Shown here one piece after another: positions 11,855 to 21,513 of a stretch of DNA of 61,204 bases (positions are counted from its first letter, which is position 1; every line of letters starts with the position of its first letter). Under the pieces are notes generated by a model. It did no database searches and was not told the DNA's origin. It saw only the letters and a list, made by a program, of their open reading frames with translations. Source of the stretch: Pseudomonadota bacterium (lineage in GTDB: Bacteria; Pseudomonadota; Alphaproteobacteria; Rhodobacterales; Rhodobacteraceae); NCBI GenBank assembly GCA_963205235.1, contig CAUJIP010000015.1:1-61204 (forward strand), written 5' to 3'. The position numbers and the translations under genes were made by a program.

Positions 11855-12709
11855 TCAACGCTGATCCGTCATCGCGGCAATCTTCCGGTTCAGGAATCGC
11901 AACAGCCGCGTGTTCAGGCTTGGCCTTGCCGGCCTTCCACCAGACGGCGGCTTCCGCAGCGGCGGTTCGGGTGGCTTCACGCGCGACTGTTCAATTTCCG
12001 CATCGGAAAAGAACGACAGAAAGCGGTCTGCCGGAACCAGTCGCAGCAACGCCCGATGCTCGGCCTCGAAAAGATCGTAGGCACTGTCATTGTCCGAAGT
12101 GCCAAGCCACCGTTTCACCAGATCACTGGCGGGCCGGGGCGGAAGCCATCCGCCCGGTGCATCCTGCCCCAGAACGGCATCAAACACCCGGTTCTTGATG
12201 ATCACCCCGCAGCCGTGATCGCAATCCAGCGTAAAGTAATCCAGCGACGGGGTTTGCAGCACGAAATCCAGAAAGGCCTTGTAGGACAGGCCCCACCAGT
12301 TCCCGATCCGGAACCGTGGCGACGCCCCCTCGCGCGATTCCGGCAGGCAGTCATGCACCACCAGAACGCCGCCATCCGACAGAAGATCGAAAAACTCGCG
12401 AAGATCGCGATAGGCGGTCGCATAGGTGTGCCACCCGTCCACCAACGATATGTCCATCGCGCCGCCCAAAGACCGAAAGTCTTCCAGAACCCCGCTTATG
12501 TCCTCATCCGGCGACCGGAAGTCGATCTTCTGGCCGTCATCGAACACGAAAGGCGTGACATACATCATGCGGGCGACGGGATCGAACCAGTCGCGGTCGA
12601 TCTGGAAATAGAACCGGCCCGTGCTGGGCGTGGCCAGTTCCATATAGCTTTTCAGTCCGAACCTTCGGCCCAGAAGATTGACGATCATCATCTTGCCAAG
12701 CTCGGCCAT
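11855..12709 (-). CDS. Class I SAM-dependent methyltransferase-like protein
   Basis: Protein of 284 residues. The middle segment ISLVDGWHTYATAYRDL then LLSDGGVLVVHDCLPE matches the Methyltransf_24 group (macrocin-O-methyltransferase-like), in which a DG-H motif and the strand GGVLVVHD close the Rossmann-like fold. The classical glycine-rich SAM motif I is weak in the N-terminal part (YMELATPSTGRFYFQID), so donor binding is inferred from the family. The C-terminal tail is proline/arginine rich. The ATG at 12709 has AGGGGGG upstream. Family members act on sugars or secondary metabolites; no substrate is evident from the neighbours. The 236 bases upstream to pyrG show no gene. Confidence 0.68.
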   Translation of the reverse strand: MAELGKMMIVNLLGRRFGLKSYMELATPSTGRFYFQIDRDWFDPVARMMYVTPFVFDDGQKIDFRSPDEDISGVLEDFRSLGGAMDISLVDGWHTYATAYRDLREFFDLLSDGGVLVVHDCLPESREGASPRFRIGNWWGLSYKAFLDFVLQTPSLDYFTLDCDHGCGVIIKNRVFDAVLGQDAPGGWLPPRPASDLVKRWLGTSDNDSAYDLFEAEHRALLRLVPADRFLSFFSDAEIEQSRVKPPEPPLRKPPSGGRPARPSLNTRLLRFLNRKIAAMTDQR

Positions 12710-12945
12710 CTTCGCCCCCCTGACCCCGCTCAGACCATCCCCAAATGGCCGGGCACCCGATGCAGGACCCGCCCTGATCGTGACGGTCAGGCGACATCCG
12801 GCATCGACAGCCCCGAACGGATACCCCGCCCCAACCGCCCCCACGGCGGCAAGACAAGGTTTAAGAAATCCCTAACATAGAAATATAACAAGCTGTTTTT
12901 GCGTGATATCTTGAATCTGTCCACCGTGGACACTTTGCCATAAGG

Positions 12946-14589
12946 TCAGACCAGCCGCGACACCTCGACCGCAGCGCGGACAAAATCGGCAAACAGGGGA
13001 TGCGGGGCGAAGGGTTTCGATTTCAGTTCCGGGTGGAACTGGACCCCGATGAACCAGGGGTGATCCTTGACCTCGACAATCTCGGGCAGCTTGCCGTCGG
13101 GGGACATGCCCGAAAAGATCAGCCCGCATTTTTCCAGGTCGCCGCGATACTGGATGTCGACCTCATAGCGGTGGCGGTGGCGTTCTTCGATCACGGTGGT
13201 CCCGTAGATCCGCGCCACTGCCGAGCCTTCCTTCAGGTTGGCCGTATAGGCCCCCAGCCGCATCGTGCCGCCCTTGGCATCATCGGCTTTCCTGCGGACG
13301 GTGTGGTTGCCCTGCACCCATTCCTTCAGGTGGTAGACGACCGGGGTGAACCGCTTTTCGCCGGCTTCGTGGTCAAACTCCTCGGATCCTGCATTCTTGA
13401 CGCCGACCAGATTCCGCGCGGCCTCGATCACCGCCATCTGCATTCCCAGACAGATGCCCAGATAGGGGATCTTCTTTTCGCGGGCATAGCGGGCGGCCTT
13501 GATCTTGCCCTCGGTCCCGCGTTCTCCGAAACCGCCCGGAACCAGAATCGCGTGGAAGCGTTCCAGATAGGGCGCGGGGTCCTCACGTTCGAAAATCTCG
13601 GCGTCGATCCACTCGGCGCGGACCTTGGTCCGGTTCGCCATGCCACCGTGGGTCAGGGCCTCGGCGATGGATTTGTAGGCGTCTTCCAGCTGGGTGTATT
13701 TGCCGACGATGGCGATCCGCACCTCACCCTCGGGGTGGGAGATGCGGTCCATCACGTCTTCCCAGCGGGTCAGATTCGGTTTCGGGGCCGGGGTGATCCC
13801 GAAAGCGTCCAGCACCGCCTGATCCAGCCCCGCACGGTGATAGGCCAGCGGGGCCTCATAGATCGTTTTCAGATCATAGGCCGGAACGACCGCCTCTTTC
13901 CGGACGTTGCAGAAGAGGGCGATCTTTTCCAGCTCACGTTCCGGAATCGGATGTTCCGACCGGCAGACCAGCACGTCGGGGGCAAGGCCGATGGATTGCA
14001 GTTCCTTGACCGAATGCTGGGTGGGTTTCGTCTTCAGCTCGCCACTGGCCGAGAGGTAGGGCAGCAGCGTCAGGTGCATCAGGATCGACTGGCCGCGTGG
14101 GCGTTCGTGGATGAACTGGCGGATGGATTCGAAGAACGGCAGGCCTTCGATATCGCCGACCGTCCCGCCGATTTCGCACAGCATGAAGTCGACCTCGTCA
14201 TCGCCGATGCGAAGGAAGTCCTTGATTTCGTTGGTGACGTGCGGAATGACCTGAATGGTCTTGCCCAGATAATCGCCCCGGCGTTCCTTTTCCAGCACGT
14301 TGGAATAGATGCGACCCGAGGAGATCGAGTCGGTCATCCGGGCATGGACGCCGGTGAAGCGTTCGTAGTGGCCAAGGTCAAGATCGGTTTCCGCGCCGTC
14401 GTCGGTCACGAAAACCTCGCCATGTTCAAAGGGCGACATCGTGCCGGGGTCGACGTTCAAATAGGGGTCAAGCTTGCGCAGGCGGACCGTATAGCCGCGC
14501 GCCTGCAACAACGCACCCAAGGCAGCAGAGGCCAAGCCCTTGCCAAGCGAGGAGACGACGCCGCCGGTGATGAAGATATAGCGTGCCAA
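12946..14589 (-). CDS. pyrG: CTP synthase (glutamine hydrolysing)
   Basis: Protein of 547 residues: an N-terminal synthetase domain with the P-loop-like [10 protein letters not shown] at 9-18, and a C-terminal class I glutamine amidotransferase with nucleophile C380 in LGICLGMQ and the His-Glu pair in GVQFHPE. It makes CTP from UTP, ATP and glutamine. The family begins [10 protein letters not shown], and here the codon at that position is TTG (14587-14589) with GGGGGG about five bases upstream, so I call a TTG start. The longer upstream frame is not conserved. The open frame opposite this gene is an artefact of codon bias. Confidence 0.96.
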   Translation of the reverse strand: MARYIFITGGVVSSLGKGLASAALGALLQARGYTVRLRKLDPYLNVDPGTMSPFEHGEVFVTDDGAETDLDLGHYERFTGVHARMTDSISSGRIYSNVLEKERRGDYLGKTIQVIPHVTNEIKDFLRIGDDEVDFMLCEIGGTVGDIEGLPFFESIRQFIHERPRGQSILMHLTLLPYLSASGELKTKPTQHSVKELQSIGLAPDVLVCRSEHPIPERELEKIALFCNVRKEAVVPAYDLKTIYEAPLAYHRAGLDQAVLDAFGITPAPKPNLTRWEDVMDRISHPEGEVRIAIVGKYTQLEDAYKSIAEALTHGGMANRTKVRAEWIDAEIFEREDPAPYLERFHAILVPGGFGERGTEGKIKAARYAREKKIPYLGICLGMQMAVIEAARNLVGVKNAGSEEFDHEAGEKRFTPVVYHLKEWVQGNHTVRRKADDAKGGTMRLGAYTANLKEGSAVARIYGTTVIEERHRHRYEVDIQYRGDLEKCGLIFSGMSPDGKLPEIVEVKDHPWFIGVQFHPELKSKPFAPHPLFADFVRAAVEVSRLV

Positions 14590-14654
14590 GGCAGCCCCCC
14601 GTGATTTCAGGCGCGATTCGGGAACGGTGGAATCGCAGCACCACGGGAGTTGAC

Positions 14655-14682
14655 CTATAACGACTCCCAAGACATTAGGCAA
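14655..14682 (-). promoter_or_regulatory. Candidate sigma-70 promoter for pyrG
   Basis: On the minus strand, TTGCCT (14682-14677) and TTATAG (14660-14655) are separated by 16 bases. They lie about 65 bases upstream of the TTG start of pyrG, in the 148-base gap after secG. Both hexamers are moderate matches, so this is a prediction only. Confidence 0.35.
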
Positions 14683-14737
14683 CGCCCGCCGCAAGATGAT
14701 GCGGACGCCACCGGGGAAGCTTCAACCAGTTGTAGAG

Positions 14738-15163
14738 TTAGGGGTTGGTCGCGGGTGCAGAGCCTTCGGCAGGCGCCGCGCCATCTGCAGGCGCGGATGC
14801 CGGAGGTGGCGCTGCAGGCGCGTCCTCGGCCCCCGGTGCCGTCAGGTCACCGCTGAGGGCCGGGTTTGCCGGGGCCTCTTCCGCAGCCGGTGCCGTCGCC
14901 GCGTCGCCTGCAACCGCATCGACGACCGAGCTGTTGCTGCCGCCACGGGCTGCAAGCACCGTCAGCGTCATCGAGGTGATGATGAAGGCGATGGCGAAGA
15001 TCCAGGTCAGCTTGGTCAAGGCCGTCGCAGCGCCTCGGGCCGATACGGCACCGTTCGCGCCGCCGCCCATGCCAAGGCCGCCGCCTTCGGACCGTTGCAA
15101 CAGGACGACGCCGATCAGAAGCAGCGCGAGGATCAGGTGGATGGTAAGGATTACGTTTTCCAT
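14738..15163 (-). CDS. secG: Preprotein translocase subunit SecG
   Basis: Protein of 141 residues with two membrane helices (about 4-23 and 53-73) joined by a glycine-rich loop containing LLQRSEGGGLGMGG, the SecG signature. The last 60 residues are an Ala/Pro/Glu-rich low-complexity tail, common in alphaproteobacterial SecG. It is part of the SecYEG channel and assists SecA-driven export. It lies upstream of pyrG on the same strand, an order I recall from many Alphaproteobacteria. The ATG at 15163 is unambiguous. Confidence 0.93.
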   Translation of the reverse strand: MENVILTIHLILALLLIGVVLLQRSEGGGLGMGGGANGAVSARGAATALTKLTWIFAIAFIITSMTLTVLAARGGSNSSVVDAVAGDAATAPAAEEAPANPALSGDLTAPGAEDAPAAPPPASAPADGAAPAEGSAPATNP

Positions 15164-15223
15164 GGGCCTTCCGGAAAGCTGACGCGCCTATCTAGGCGGA
15201 AGGGGGACGGGTTGCAAGGGTTG

Positions 15224-15616
15224 TCAAACCTGTCTCTCGCACACCGCCGAGAGCTTGTTGCCGTCGGGGTCGCGGACATAGGCAGCATAGAAGCTTGGCC
15301 CATAGGGGCGCAGGCCGGGCGCGCCCTCATCAGTCCCGCCAGCGGCAAGGGCTGCCTTGTGGAAAGCGTCCACGGCCGCAGGGTCAAGGGCAACAAGCGC
15401 CGGCATCGACCCGTTGCCGATCGTCGCTGGTTTGCCGTCATAAGGGCGGGTGATCCAAAGCCGGGTTCGACTGTCATCGGCAAAGCCGTAGCCGACTTCG
15501 TCGTCATAAGTCGCCCGCCGGATCAGGCCAAGGGGTGCCAAGGCCGCATCGTAGAACCGCGCGGCGCGCGCGACATCATTGGTGCCAAGGGTGATGTAGA
15601 GGAAGGTTTCGGTCAT
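15224..15616 (-). CDS. VOC/glyoxalase superfamily protein
   Basis: Protein of 130 residues with two beta-alpha-beta-beta-beta modules of the vicinal-oxygen-chelate fold. It begins FLYITLGTNDVARAARFYDAAL and ends YAAYVRDPDGNKLSAVCE, where the final glutamate position is the usual metal ligand. The group resembles uncharacterised glyoxalase-like or bleomycin-resistance-like proteins rather than lactoylglutathione lyase (gloA is at 28665). It lies 60 bases upstream of secG on the same strand. The reaction is unknown. Confidence 0.82.
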   Translation of the reverse strand: MTETFLYITLGTNDVARAARFYDAALAPLGLIRRATYDDEVGYGFADDSRTRLWITRPYDGKPATIGNGSMPALVALDPAAVDAFHKAALAAGGTDEGAPGLRPYGPSFYAAYVRDPDGNKLSAVCERQV

Positions 15617-15886
15617 TGGCTTCGCTTTCGGGGAGTGGTGTGGGAAAGGGCCGGAAATCCCGCCCGACTGCCGCCAAGCCTAAGCGGGATCGGTCATGAA
15701 GCAAAGCGCCGCAATTTCGTTGAAACGGCGTTGGTTGCGGGCCCGGCGGGAAGGAGTCGGAGCGACTGTGGCGGTTCGGCAACAGTTCACAATATTTTGG
15801 TCCGACCTCTCGGCCGCGAATGGCCAAGCTGGGCGAAAAGTATTAACACAACGCCATTCCGCAATCATATCCTTTGGGGGGATACC

Positions 15887-16765
15887 ATGAAAAAATCTAC
15901 GCTGCTTGCTTTGCTCATCTCCACTGCTCCCGTCGTCGCGCAGGCTGAAATCGTTACCGGTGCCCTGACGCTGTCTTACACCGAGCACAGCAACGATTTC
16001 GGCGACATGACCACTACGGGCCTTGACGGCCGGATGGCGATCGACATGGAAAACGGCCTGACCTTCGGCCTTGACCTTGGTCAAAGCTCGATGTCCGTGG
16101 ACGGCATCCCGATCGACATCGAATCCGACTTCTATGGCCTGAACGCCAAATATGCTTTCGGCAATGGCATGAACGCCGGGGTTTACATGGACCGCTTCGC
16201 CATCGGCCTGGACGGGATTCCGATCGAGCTGACCCTGAAATCGAAAGGCGTCACCCTTGGCTATGTCGGCAACGGCTTTGAGGCTGAGGCCTTCTACGGC
16301 AACACCGATGTCATCATGGTCGATATCGACAACTTCGGCGTCGCGGGCAGCTACACCGGGATGGAAGGGCTTGAGCTTGGCGCGGTCTACCATCGTTCGC
16401 GGCTGTCCATCGGCGGTTCGTCCGAAAACCTCGATTTCAAAGGTGTCGCTGGGACCTATATGGCGACCCCGTCGCTGATGGTGTTCGGCGGCTTCGGGAC
16501 GCTTGACGTTCTGGGCATGGGCGATCTTGACAGCATGGGCCTTGGGATCAGCTATGATCTTGCCGGGGCGACGGGCTTTGCTTCCAGCCTGTCGCTTGAA
16601 TACGGCCAGACCTCGCTTGACGGGCTTGATCTTGACGTCATCCGTGTGGGTTGGACGATCCCGCTGGGCAAGAAAGGCGCAGTCCTGCCGATGAACAGCG
16701 TGGCAGATTCGATCCTGAATCCGCGTCACGGGGCTTTGGTCGCCGGGCTGACCTCTGGCTTCTAA
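15887..16765 (+). CDS. Outer-membrane beta-barrel (porin-like) protein
   Basis: Protein of 292 residues with a signal peptide (MKKSTLLALLISTAPVVAQA). About fourteen amphipathic strands follow, with alternating hydrophobic and polar residues and Gly/Asp-rich turns, for example LTFGLDLGQSSM and LSLEYGQTSLDGL. The barrel strand GWTIPL lies about 35 residues from the C-terminus and is followed by a short tail. It is likely an outer-membrane pore, although it lacks the terminal aromatic strand of classical porins apart from a final Phe. The ATG at 15887 follows GGGGGG. It is monocistronic, with a 270-base upstream gap and a strong terminator behind. Confidence 0.72.
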   Translation: MKKSTLLALLISTAPVVAQAEIVTGALTLSYTEHSNDFGDMTTTGLDGRMAIDMENGLTFGLDLGQSSMSVDGIPIDIESDFYGLNAKYAFGNGMNAGVYMDRFAIGLDGIPIELTLKSKGVTLGYVGNGFEAEAFYGNTDVIMVDIDNFGVAGSYTGMEGLELGAVYHRSRLSIGGSSENLDFKGVAGTYMATPSLMVFGGFGTLDVLGMGDLDSMGLGISYDLAGATGFASSLSLEYGQTSLDGLDLDVIRVGWTIPLGKKGAVLPMNSVADSILNPRHGALVAGLTSGF

Positions 16766-16786
16766 GGTTTGCTGATCTGAACTGGG

Positions 16787-16816
16787 AAAGGGGCGCGTCT
16801 TCGGGCGCGCCCTTTT
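16787..16816 (+). terminator. Intrinsic terminator after the barrel gene
   Basis: GGGCGCG (16791-16797) pairs with CGCGCCC (16806-16812) and is followed by TTTT. Upstream AAA and downstream TTT can extend the stem with one bulge. It lies 22 bases after the stop codon and before purA on the same strand. Confidence 0.8.
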
Positions 16817-16907
16817 CGCATTTGGTGTCCAAGTGCCAATTTGCGGTTTCCCCGCCGCGCGACTGCGGCTATAGGACAGACGGTTTGGAAAACCGGAGGA
16901 TTGAAGC

Positions 16908-18200
16908 ATGGCCAACGTCGTCGTCGTAGGTGCCCAGTGGGGCGATGAGGGCAAGGGCAAGATCGTCGACTGGCTGTCCGAGCGGGCCGATGTGATTGCG
17001 CGCTTTCAGGGCGGCCACAATGCGGGCCACACGCTGGTCATCGACGGCAAGGTCTACAAACTTTCGCTGCTGCCCAGCGGCATCGTGCGCGGTGGCAAGC
17101 TTTCGGTGATCGGCAACGGTGTGGTGGTTGATCCCTGGCATCTGGTGTCCGAGATCGAAAAGCTGCGCGGCCAAGGGGTCGAGATCACACCCGACAACCT
17201 GATGCTGGCGGAAAACGCCAGCCTGATCCTGCCGATCCACGGCGAACTGGACCGGGGCCGCGAGGCGCAAACCTCGGTCGCCAAGATCGGCACCACCGGG
17301 CGCGGCATTGGCCCGGCCTATGAAGACAAGGTCGGTCGCCGCGCGATCCGGGTGGCGGATATCTTTGATGCAGTCACGCTGGACACGCGGATCGGGCGTT
17401 TGTTGCAGCACCACAACGCCCTGCGCGCCGGGCTTGGGCTGGAGCCGGTCGATCCGGCAGCGCTGAAGGCGCAGATCCTTGAAATCGCACCGAAAATCAA
17501 ACCCTATTCCGGCCCGGTCTGGAAAGTCCTGACCGAGGCACGGCGGGCGGGCAAGCGCATCCTGTTCGAAGGCGCGCAAGGTGCGCTGCTGGACATCGAT
17601 TTCGGGACCTATCCCTATGTCACGTCCTCGAACACCATCGCGGGTCAGGCTGCGACAGGCACGGGGCTTGGCCCGACGGCGATCGATTTCGTGCTGGGCA
17701 TCGTCAAGGCCTATACCACCCGCGTCGGCGAAGGCCCGTTCCCCGCAGAACTGCAGGACGCTGATGGCGAACGGCTGGGTGAGCGTGGGCATGAGTTTGG
17801 CACCGTCACCGGACGCAAGCGGCGGTGTGGCTGGTTCGATGCGGTTCTGGTGCGCCAGACCTGTGCCACCAGTGGCGTGTCCGGCATCGCGCTGACCAAG
17901 CTGGACGTGCTGGACGGGTTCAAGACGCTGAAGATCTGCGTCGGCTATGATCTGGACGGCAAGCGGATGGACTATCTGCCGACCGCAGCCGACCAGCAGG
18001 CCCGCTGCACCCCGATCTATGAAGAGCTGGAAGGCTGGTCGGAAAACACTGCCGGGGCGCGGTCCTGGGCCGATCTGCCGGGGGCGGCGATCAAATATGT
18101 GCGCCGGATCGAAGAACTGATCCAATGCCCGGTGGCCCTGGTGTCAACCTCGCCCGAGCGGGACGACACCATCCTTGTCACCGATCCCTTCGCGGACTGA
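16908..18200 (+). CDS. purA: Adenylosuccinate synthetase
   Basis: Protein of 430 residues, the family's usual length. It has the GTP/IMP-binding loop [11 protein letters not shown] at about 11-21, the GHNAGHT motif, the [14 protein letters not shown] segment and the [23 protein letters not shown] signature. It condenses IMP with aspartate using GTP in the first step to AMP. The ATG at 16908 is preceded by GGAGGATTGAAGC. The DUF2842 gene follows after 7 bases and is probably cotranscribed. The terminator at 16787-16816 isolates it from upstream transcription. Confidence 0.97.
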   Translation: MANVVVVGAQWGDEGKGKIVDWLSERADVIARFQGGHNAGHTLVIDGKVYKLSLLPSGIVRGGKLSVIGNGVVVDPWHLVSEIEKLRGQGVEITPDNLMLAENASLILPIHGELDRGREAQTSVAKIGTTGRGIGPAYEDKVGRRAIRVADIFDAVTLDTRIGRLLQHHNALRAGLGLEPVDPAALKAQILEIAPKIKPYSGPVWKVLTEARRAGKRILFEGAQGALLDIDFGTYPYVTSSNTIAGQAATGTGLGPTAIDFVLGIVKAYTTRVGEGPFPAELQDADGERLGERGHEFGTVTGRKRRCGWFDAVLVRQTCATSGVSGIALTKLDVLDGFKTLKICVGYDLDGKRMDYLPTAADQQARCTPIYEELEGWSENTAGARSWADLPGAAIKYVRRIEELIQCPVALVSTSPERDDTILVTDPFAD

Positions 18201-18207
18201 TCGCAGC

Positions 18208-18444
18208 ATGGCGCTAAGCTACCAAGCCAGAAAACGTTGGGCGCTGGCGATCCTTTTGATCGGCCTGCCGGTCTATCTGGTCGTCGCGGTCAATCTTGTC
18301 GACCTGTTCGACCGCCCGCCCTTTCTGGTCGAGCTGGCGATCTATATCGGCTTGGGCTTTCTGTGGGCCCTGCCCTTCCGCTTTATCTTCAAGGGGATAG
18401 GCCAGGCCGACCCAGCGGCCAGGACCGACGACGGAACAAACTGA
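18208..18444 (+). CDS. DUF2842 small membrane protein
   Basis: Protein of 78 residues with two hydrophobic helices (about 11-33 and 40-61). The conserved features are the N-terminal RKRWALAILLIGLPVYLVVA and the downstream GLGFLWALPFRFIFKGIG. This is the DUF2842 family, an inner-membrane protein restricted largely to Alphaproteobacteria. It starts 7 bases after the purA stop, in the same direction, and is convergent with the large acidic protein gene. The function is unknown. Confidence 0.83.
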   Translation: MALSYQARKRWALAILLIGLPVYLVVAVNLVDLFDRPPFLVELAIYIGLGFLWALPFRFIFKGIGQADPAARTDDGTN

Positions 18445-18456
18445 CAGGCGGGCCGG

Positions 18457-20697
18457 TCAGGACAACCGGCGCGCCTCGTTCAGGTAGGGCGAGTTCTGCG
18501 ACAGCGAATAGTTGCCGCGACCGTTCTTTTCGATCCGACCCGTGCGCAACAAGGTGCCAAAGCTGCGCAACCCGTCTTCGCGGGTGATCGAGCCACGTTC
18601 GGCGCTGGCCATCAACCGGCGCATCAGCTGCGGGCGGGTGAACTGGCTGCGCTTTTCGACGCAAGTGGCAAAGGCGGCGGCGGCTTCCAGCATTTCGACG
18701 GTCGAGGTCACACCCAGCCGTTCGGCAAACCGGACAAGGCCAGATTCGACTTCGGCGGTCAGCTCTTCGTCAAACTCTTCTTCCTCGTCCACCTCGGGAT
18801 GGCCGACCTGATAGGGTTGCTCCAGCACGATCTTCGGCTGCGGCGCAATCGACAGCGGGGCGGCAGAGCCGACACCGATTGCCCCGGTAAGACGCCCGGT
18901 GCGCAACGCGACCATCGGCTGGCCATCGCGCGGGGTGGACACCACCGTAGCAGCAGCAGGGGCCGCTACGGGCGGGGCCACAGCGGGCGGCGGGGTCAGC
19001 GGCGGCGGTGGCCGATCAATACGCTGTTCAGTAACCAGAACCAGCGGCGGCGGGCCAAAGGCCCCGATGTTCAAGGTGCCGGGGCGTGTGTCGGGCACGC
19101 GAACCGACCGGGTCTTGCGGCGCTTGGGTTGCGCTGTCGGGGGTTCCGGGGCGGGAATCGGTTCGACCACTTGGGCAAGGTCGTCGCGATAACGGTCCTG
19201 CCGGTCTTCATCGGCTTTCCGCGCCTCGTCCAGGCCGGCAAGGTCGGTTTCTGCAACCACAACCGCCGCCTTCATCAGGGAAATCGCTTCAAGCCGACGA
19301 CGATTCTCTTCGTCTGCCATGACGTTTTCGGCCTGACGCAGCAACCGGGACATTTCCGCATCGGCCCCGCGTTCCCGGACAACCCGGGTTGCGTTGGGGT
19401 CGGGCTTGTCCGCGACCGGGCTGGCGGCGTCTTCTTTCGCCGCATCGTCTTCGGCACGAATGCGCACGACGCGCGAACTGACGCGCTCGTACCGCCCGCC
19501 ACCCTTGCCCGTTGCCGGGGCATCGGCCTGTCCGGCCTCGGGAGCATCGGCCGGGGCGTCTGCTGCAGGCGTCATGTCGTCGATCTGGTCGCCAGCAACC
19601 AATGCGGCAGCTTCGCCCAGGTCATCGGCCGCCGCCTCGGCTGCGACCTCGTCGAAGGCGGTTTCCGAGATTTCGTCGGCGAAGACCGCGCTTGCCGATT
19701 CCGGCTCCATTTCCGGCACGAAGTCTTCAGCTTCGCCCGTCAGCACCGGATCGGCGGCAGCGGTGCCTTCGGAGTCATCTTCAAAGCGGTAGTAGACCGG
19801 GGCGCTGGCCAGCGGTTCGACCGGCGGCTCCTCGGCAAGGTCGGCGACTTCGTCCACGATTTCCATCGGGGCTTCGGCGAGGACATCATCCTCGGCGAAA
19901 GCGGCGATTGGCGCGTCGACCACAGGCGCGACTTCGACCATCTCTTCGACTGCGGCTACCTCCGCAACATCGACGATTGCCTCGGCTTCGGCCATCTCTT
20001 CGACTTCGGCGACCTGCTCGACCTCTGGCACCTCGATGTCGACCAAAGCGGCAAAGTCAGCGGCTTCGACGGGGTCAGCCTCGACCGGGGCCAGAGCTTC
20101 GGCAACAGGTTCAGCCACATCTGGCGACTGGATCAGCGCCCCAAGCCGACTGATCACATCCGAAACTTCCGCCGCAGGGCTTTCCGGCAGGAAGGCGCGA
20201 AGCTGGTCTTCCGGCAGCGGTGGGGCCACTGGCGGCGGGTTGGCCGAAGCCCGGATCCGGGCCAGCTTGGCGGAAAACCCCTTGGGCGCCTCGTCCTGCA
20301 AGCTGGGCTCGACCGGGTGATCCGCGTCGCGCGTGGGCAGCGGGCTGGCATCGACAATCTCATCCACCGGGGCGGACCGGGCAGTCAGAGCGGGCTGTTC
20401 ATCGACAATCGGCGCAGCAGGCTGGGCGAGGTCTGCCGGGGCCGCCTCCGGTTGCGGTGCGGCATTGCTTTCGGCCAGTCGGCTTTCGACCAGACGGGTC
20501 ACCTCACGCTCGGCCACGCGGTGCAGCATGGCGGCATCGGGCTGAGGCGGTTCGGCACCGAAATAGCGGTCATGGGCGGCCATGTCGCGGAAATATTCGG
20601 CGATCACCTTCATCGTGTCGAAAGGGTTGTCGAACCCTTCCAGTGTGCAGCTGAACGTCCCGTAGGAAACGGTCAGGATTTTGCTTTCACTGGTCAT
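18457..20697 (-). CDS. Large acidic Ala/Glu/Val-rich protein of unknown function
   Basis: Protein of 746 residues. A conserved N-terminal segment (about 1-70: [21 protein letters not shown], then [21 protein letters not shown]) precedes a long low-complexity region full of E/V/A repeats such as [17 protein letters not shown] basic arginine patch ([20 protein letters not shown]) and proline-rich stretches come next. A folded C-terminal domain of about 110 residues ([21 protein letters not shown] through [14 protein letters not shown]) resembles a winged-helix-like module. I recall rhodobacterial homologues sometimes labelled as chemotaxis CheA, which I see no support for: no histidine-kinase motif is present. 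The ATG at 20697 is chosen because similarity begins there. There is no signal peptide. Confidence 0.65.
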   Translation of the reverse strand: MTSESKILTVSYGTFSCTLEGFDNPFDTMKVIAEYFRDMAAHDRYFGAEPPQPDAAMLHRVAEREVTRLVESRLAESNAAPQPEAAPADLAQPAAPIVDEQPALTARSAPVDEIVDASPLPTRDADHPVEPSLQDEAPKGFSAKLARIRASANPPPVAPPLPEDQLRAFLPESPAAEVSDVISRLGALIQSPDVAEPVAEALAPVEADPVEAADFAALVDIEVPEVEQVAEVEEMAEAEAIVDVAEVAAVEEMVEVAPVVDAPIAAFAEDDVLAEAPMEIVDEVADLAEEPPVEPLASAPVYYRFEDDSEGTAAADPVLTGEAEDFVPEMEPESASAVFADEISETAFDEVAAEAAADDLGEAAALVAGDQIDDMTPAADAPADAPEAGQADAPATGKGGGRYERVSSRVVRIRAEDDAAKEDAASPVADKPDPNATRVVRERGADAEMSRLLRQAENVMADEENRRRLEAISLMKAAVVVAETDLAGLDEARKADEDRQDRYRDDLAQVVEPIPAPEPPTAQPKRRKTRSVRVPDTRPGTLNIGAFGPPPLVLVTEQRIDRPPPPLTPPPAVAPPVAAPAAATVVSTPRDGQPMVALRTGRLTGAIGVGSAAPLSIAPQPKIVLEQPYQVGHPEVDEEEEFDEELTAEVESGLVRFAERLGVTSTVEMLEAAAAFATCVEKRSQFTRPQLMRRLMASAERGSITREDGLRSFGTLLRTGRIEKNGRGNYSLSQNSPYLNEARRLS

Positions 20698-20847
20698 CGC
20701 AGGCAGACCTTTCGCCGTACACATTTTGCATTCAGAAACCAAAAAACTCGCACTTAGACAGACTTATACCATGGACAGACCGGGGTAATTTGATGGACTG
20801 ATTGTGGCCGTCGCGAAGAATCTTGCCATAATCGGATACAGTTTTAC

Positions 20848-21513
20848 ATGAAAACCCCGATTGTCCAATCGGCACAAGGGATAACGCTTGCCGGAGGCGG
20901 GCCTTTCACGGGGCGCGACCTGACGCTTTGCCTGACGCGCGCGCCGGTTGCGGTGGCGGCGGACAGTGGGGCCGACCGGCTTTTGCGGCATGGGGTCATG
21001 CCCGAGGCGGTGATCGGCGATTTCGATTCGATCCTGCCAGAGTCGCGCGCCCGAATCCCGGCGATCCGTCAGCATGTCGTGGCCGAACAGGCGACCACCG
21101 ACTTTGACAAGGCCCTGCGATCGATATCGGCCCCCATCGTGCTGGCGCTGGGGTTTGCCGGGGCCAGGCTGGACCACGGGCTGGCCGCGATGACGACGCT
21201 GGTGGCGCGGGCCAGCCAGCCCTGCATCCTGATCGGGCCAAAGGATGTGGCCTTTGCCGCCCCGCCCCGGCTGGAGCTTGATCTGGCGGTGGGCGAGGCG
21301 TTCTCGCTGTTTCCGATGGCGCGGGTCAGGGGCGAAAGCAGTGGGCTGGAATGGCCGATTGCGGGCATCGACTTTGCGCCGGACGAGATGATCGGCACCT
21401 CGAACCGGGTCGTGTCCAGCCGCGTGGTGGTGGAGTTTGACGGGCCGGGAATGCTGGTGATCCTGCCGCGACGCCGCCTTGACGCGGCAATCAGATCGCT
21501 TCGGCGCGCTTGA
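20848..21513 (+). CDS. thiN: Thiamine diphosphokinase
   Basis: Protein of 221 residues that transfers pyrophosphate from ATP to thiamine to give thiamine diphosphate. The family motifs are present: AADSGADRLL near residue 37, GDFDSI near 57, TTDFDKALR near 83 and GFAGARLDHGLA near 102, followed by the beta-sheet thiamine-binding domain. Its 3' end overlaps the convergent DMT transporter gene by 23 bases. I saw no TPP riboswitch (no CTGAGA...ACCTGA-like thi box) in the upstream gap. The symbol follows the bacterial usage for this family. Confidence 0.88.
   Translation: MKTPIVQSAQGITLAGGGPFTGRDLTLCLTRAPVAVAADSGADRLLRHGVMPEAVIGDFDSILPESRARIPAIRQHVVAEQATTDFDKALRSISAPIVLALGFAGARLDHGLAAMTTLVARASQPCILIGPKDVAFAAPPRLELDLAVGEAFSLFPMARVRGESSGLEWPIAGIDFAPDEMIGTSNRVVSSRVVVEFDGPGMLVILPRRRLDAAIRSLRRA

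Noticed and set aside
13000-14604. Open frame of 534 codons opposite pyrG
   Set aside because: Mirror of the pyrG codon pattern in high-GC DNA; no domain similarity, and pyrG on the other strand is certain.
18799-20757. Open frame of 652 codons opposite the acidic protein gene
   Set aside because: Complement of a low-complexity GC-biased gene; repeats of Gly/Arg/Asp with no fold.
20758-20847. Possible TPP riboswitch upstream of thiN
   Set aside because: No thi-box consensus and only 90 bases of space; the leader contains nothing that looks like the conserved core.
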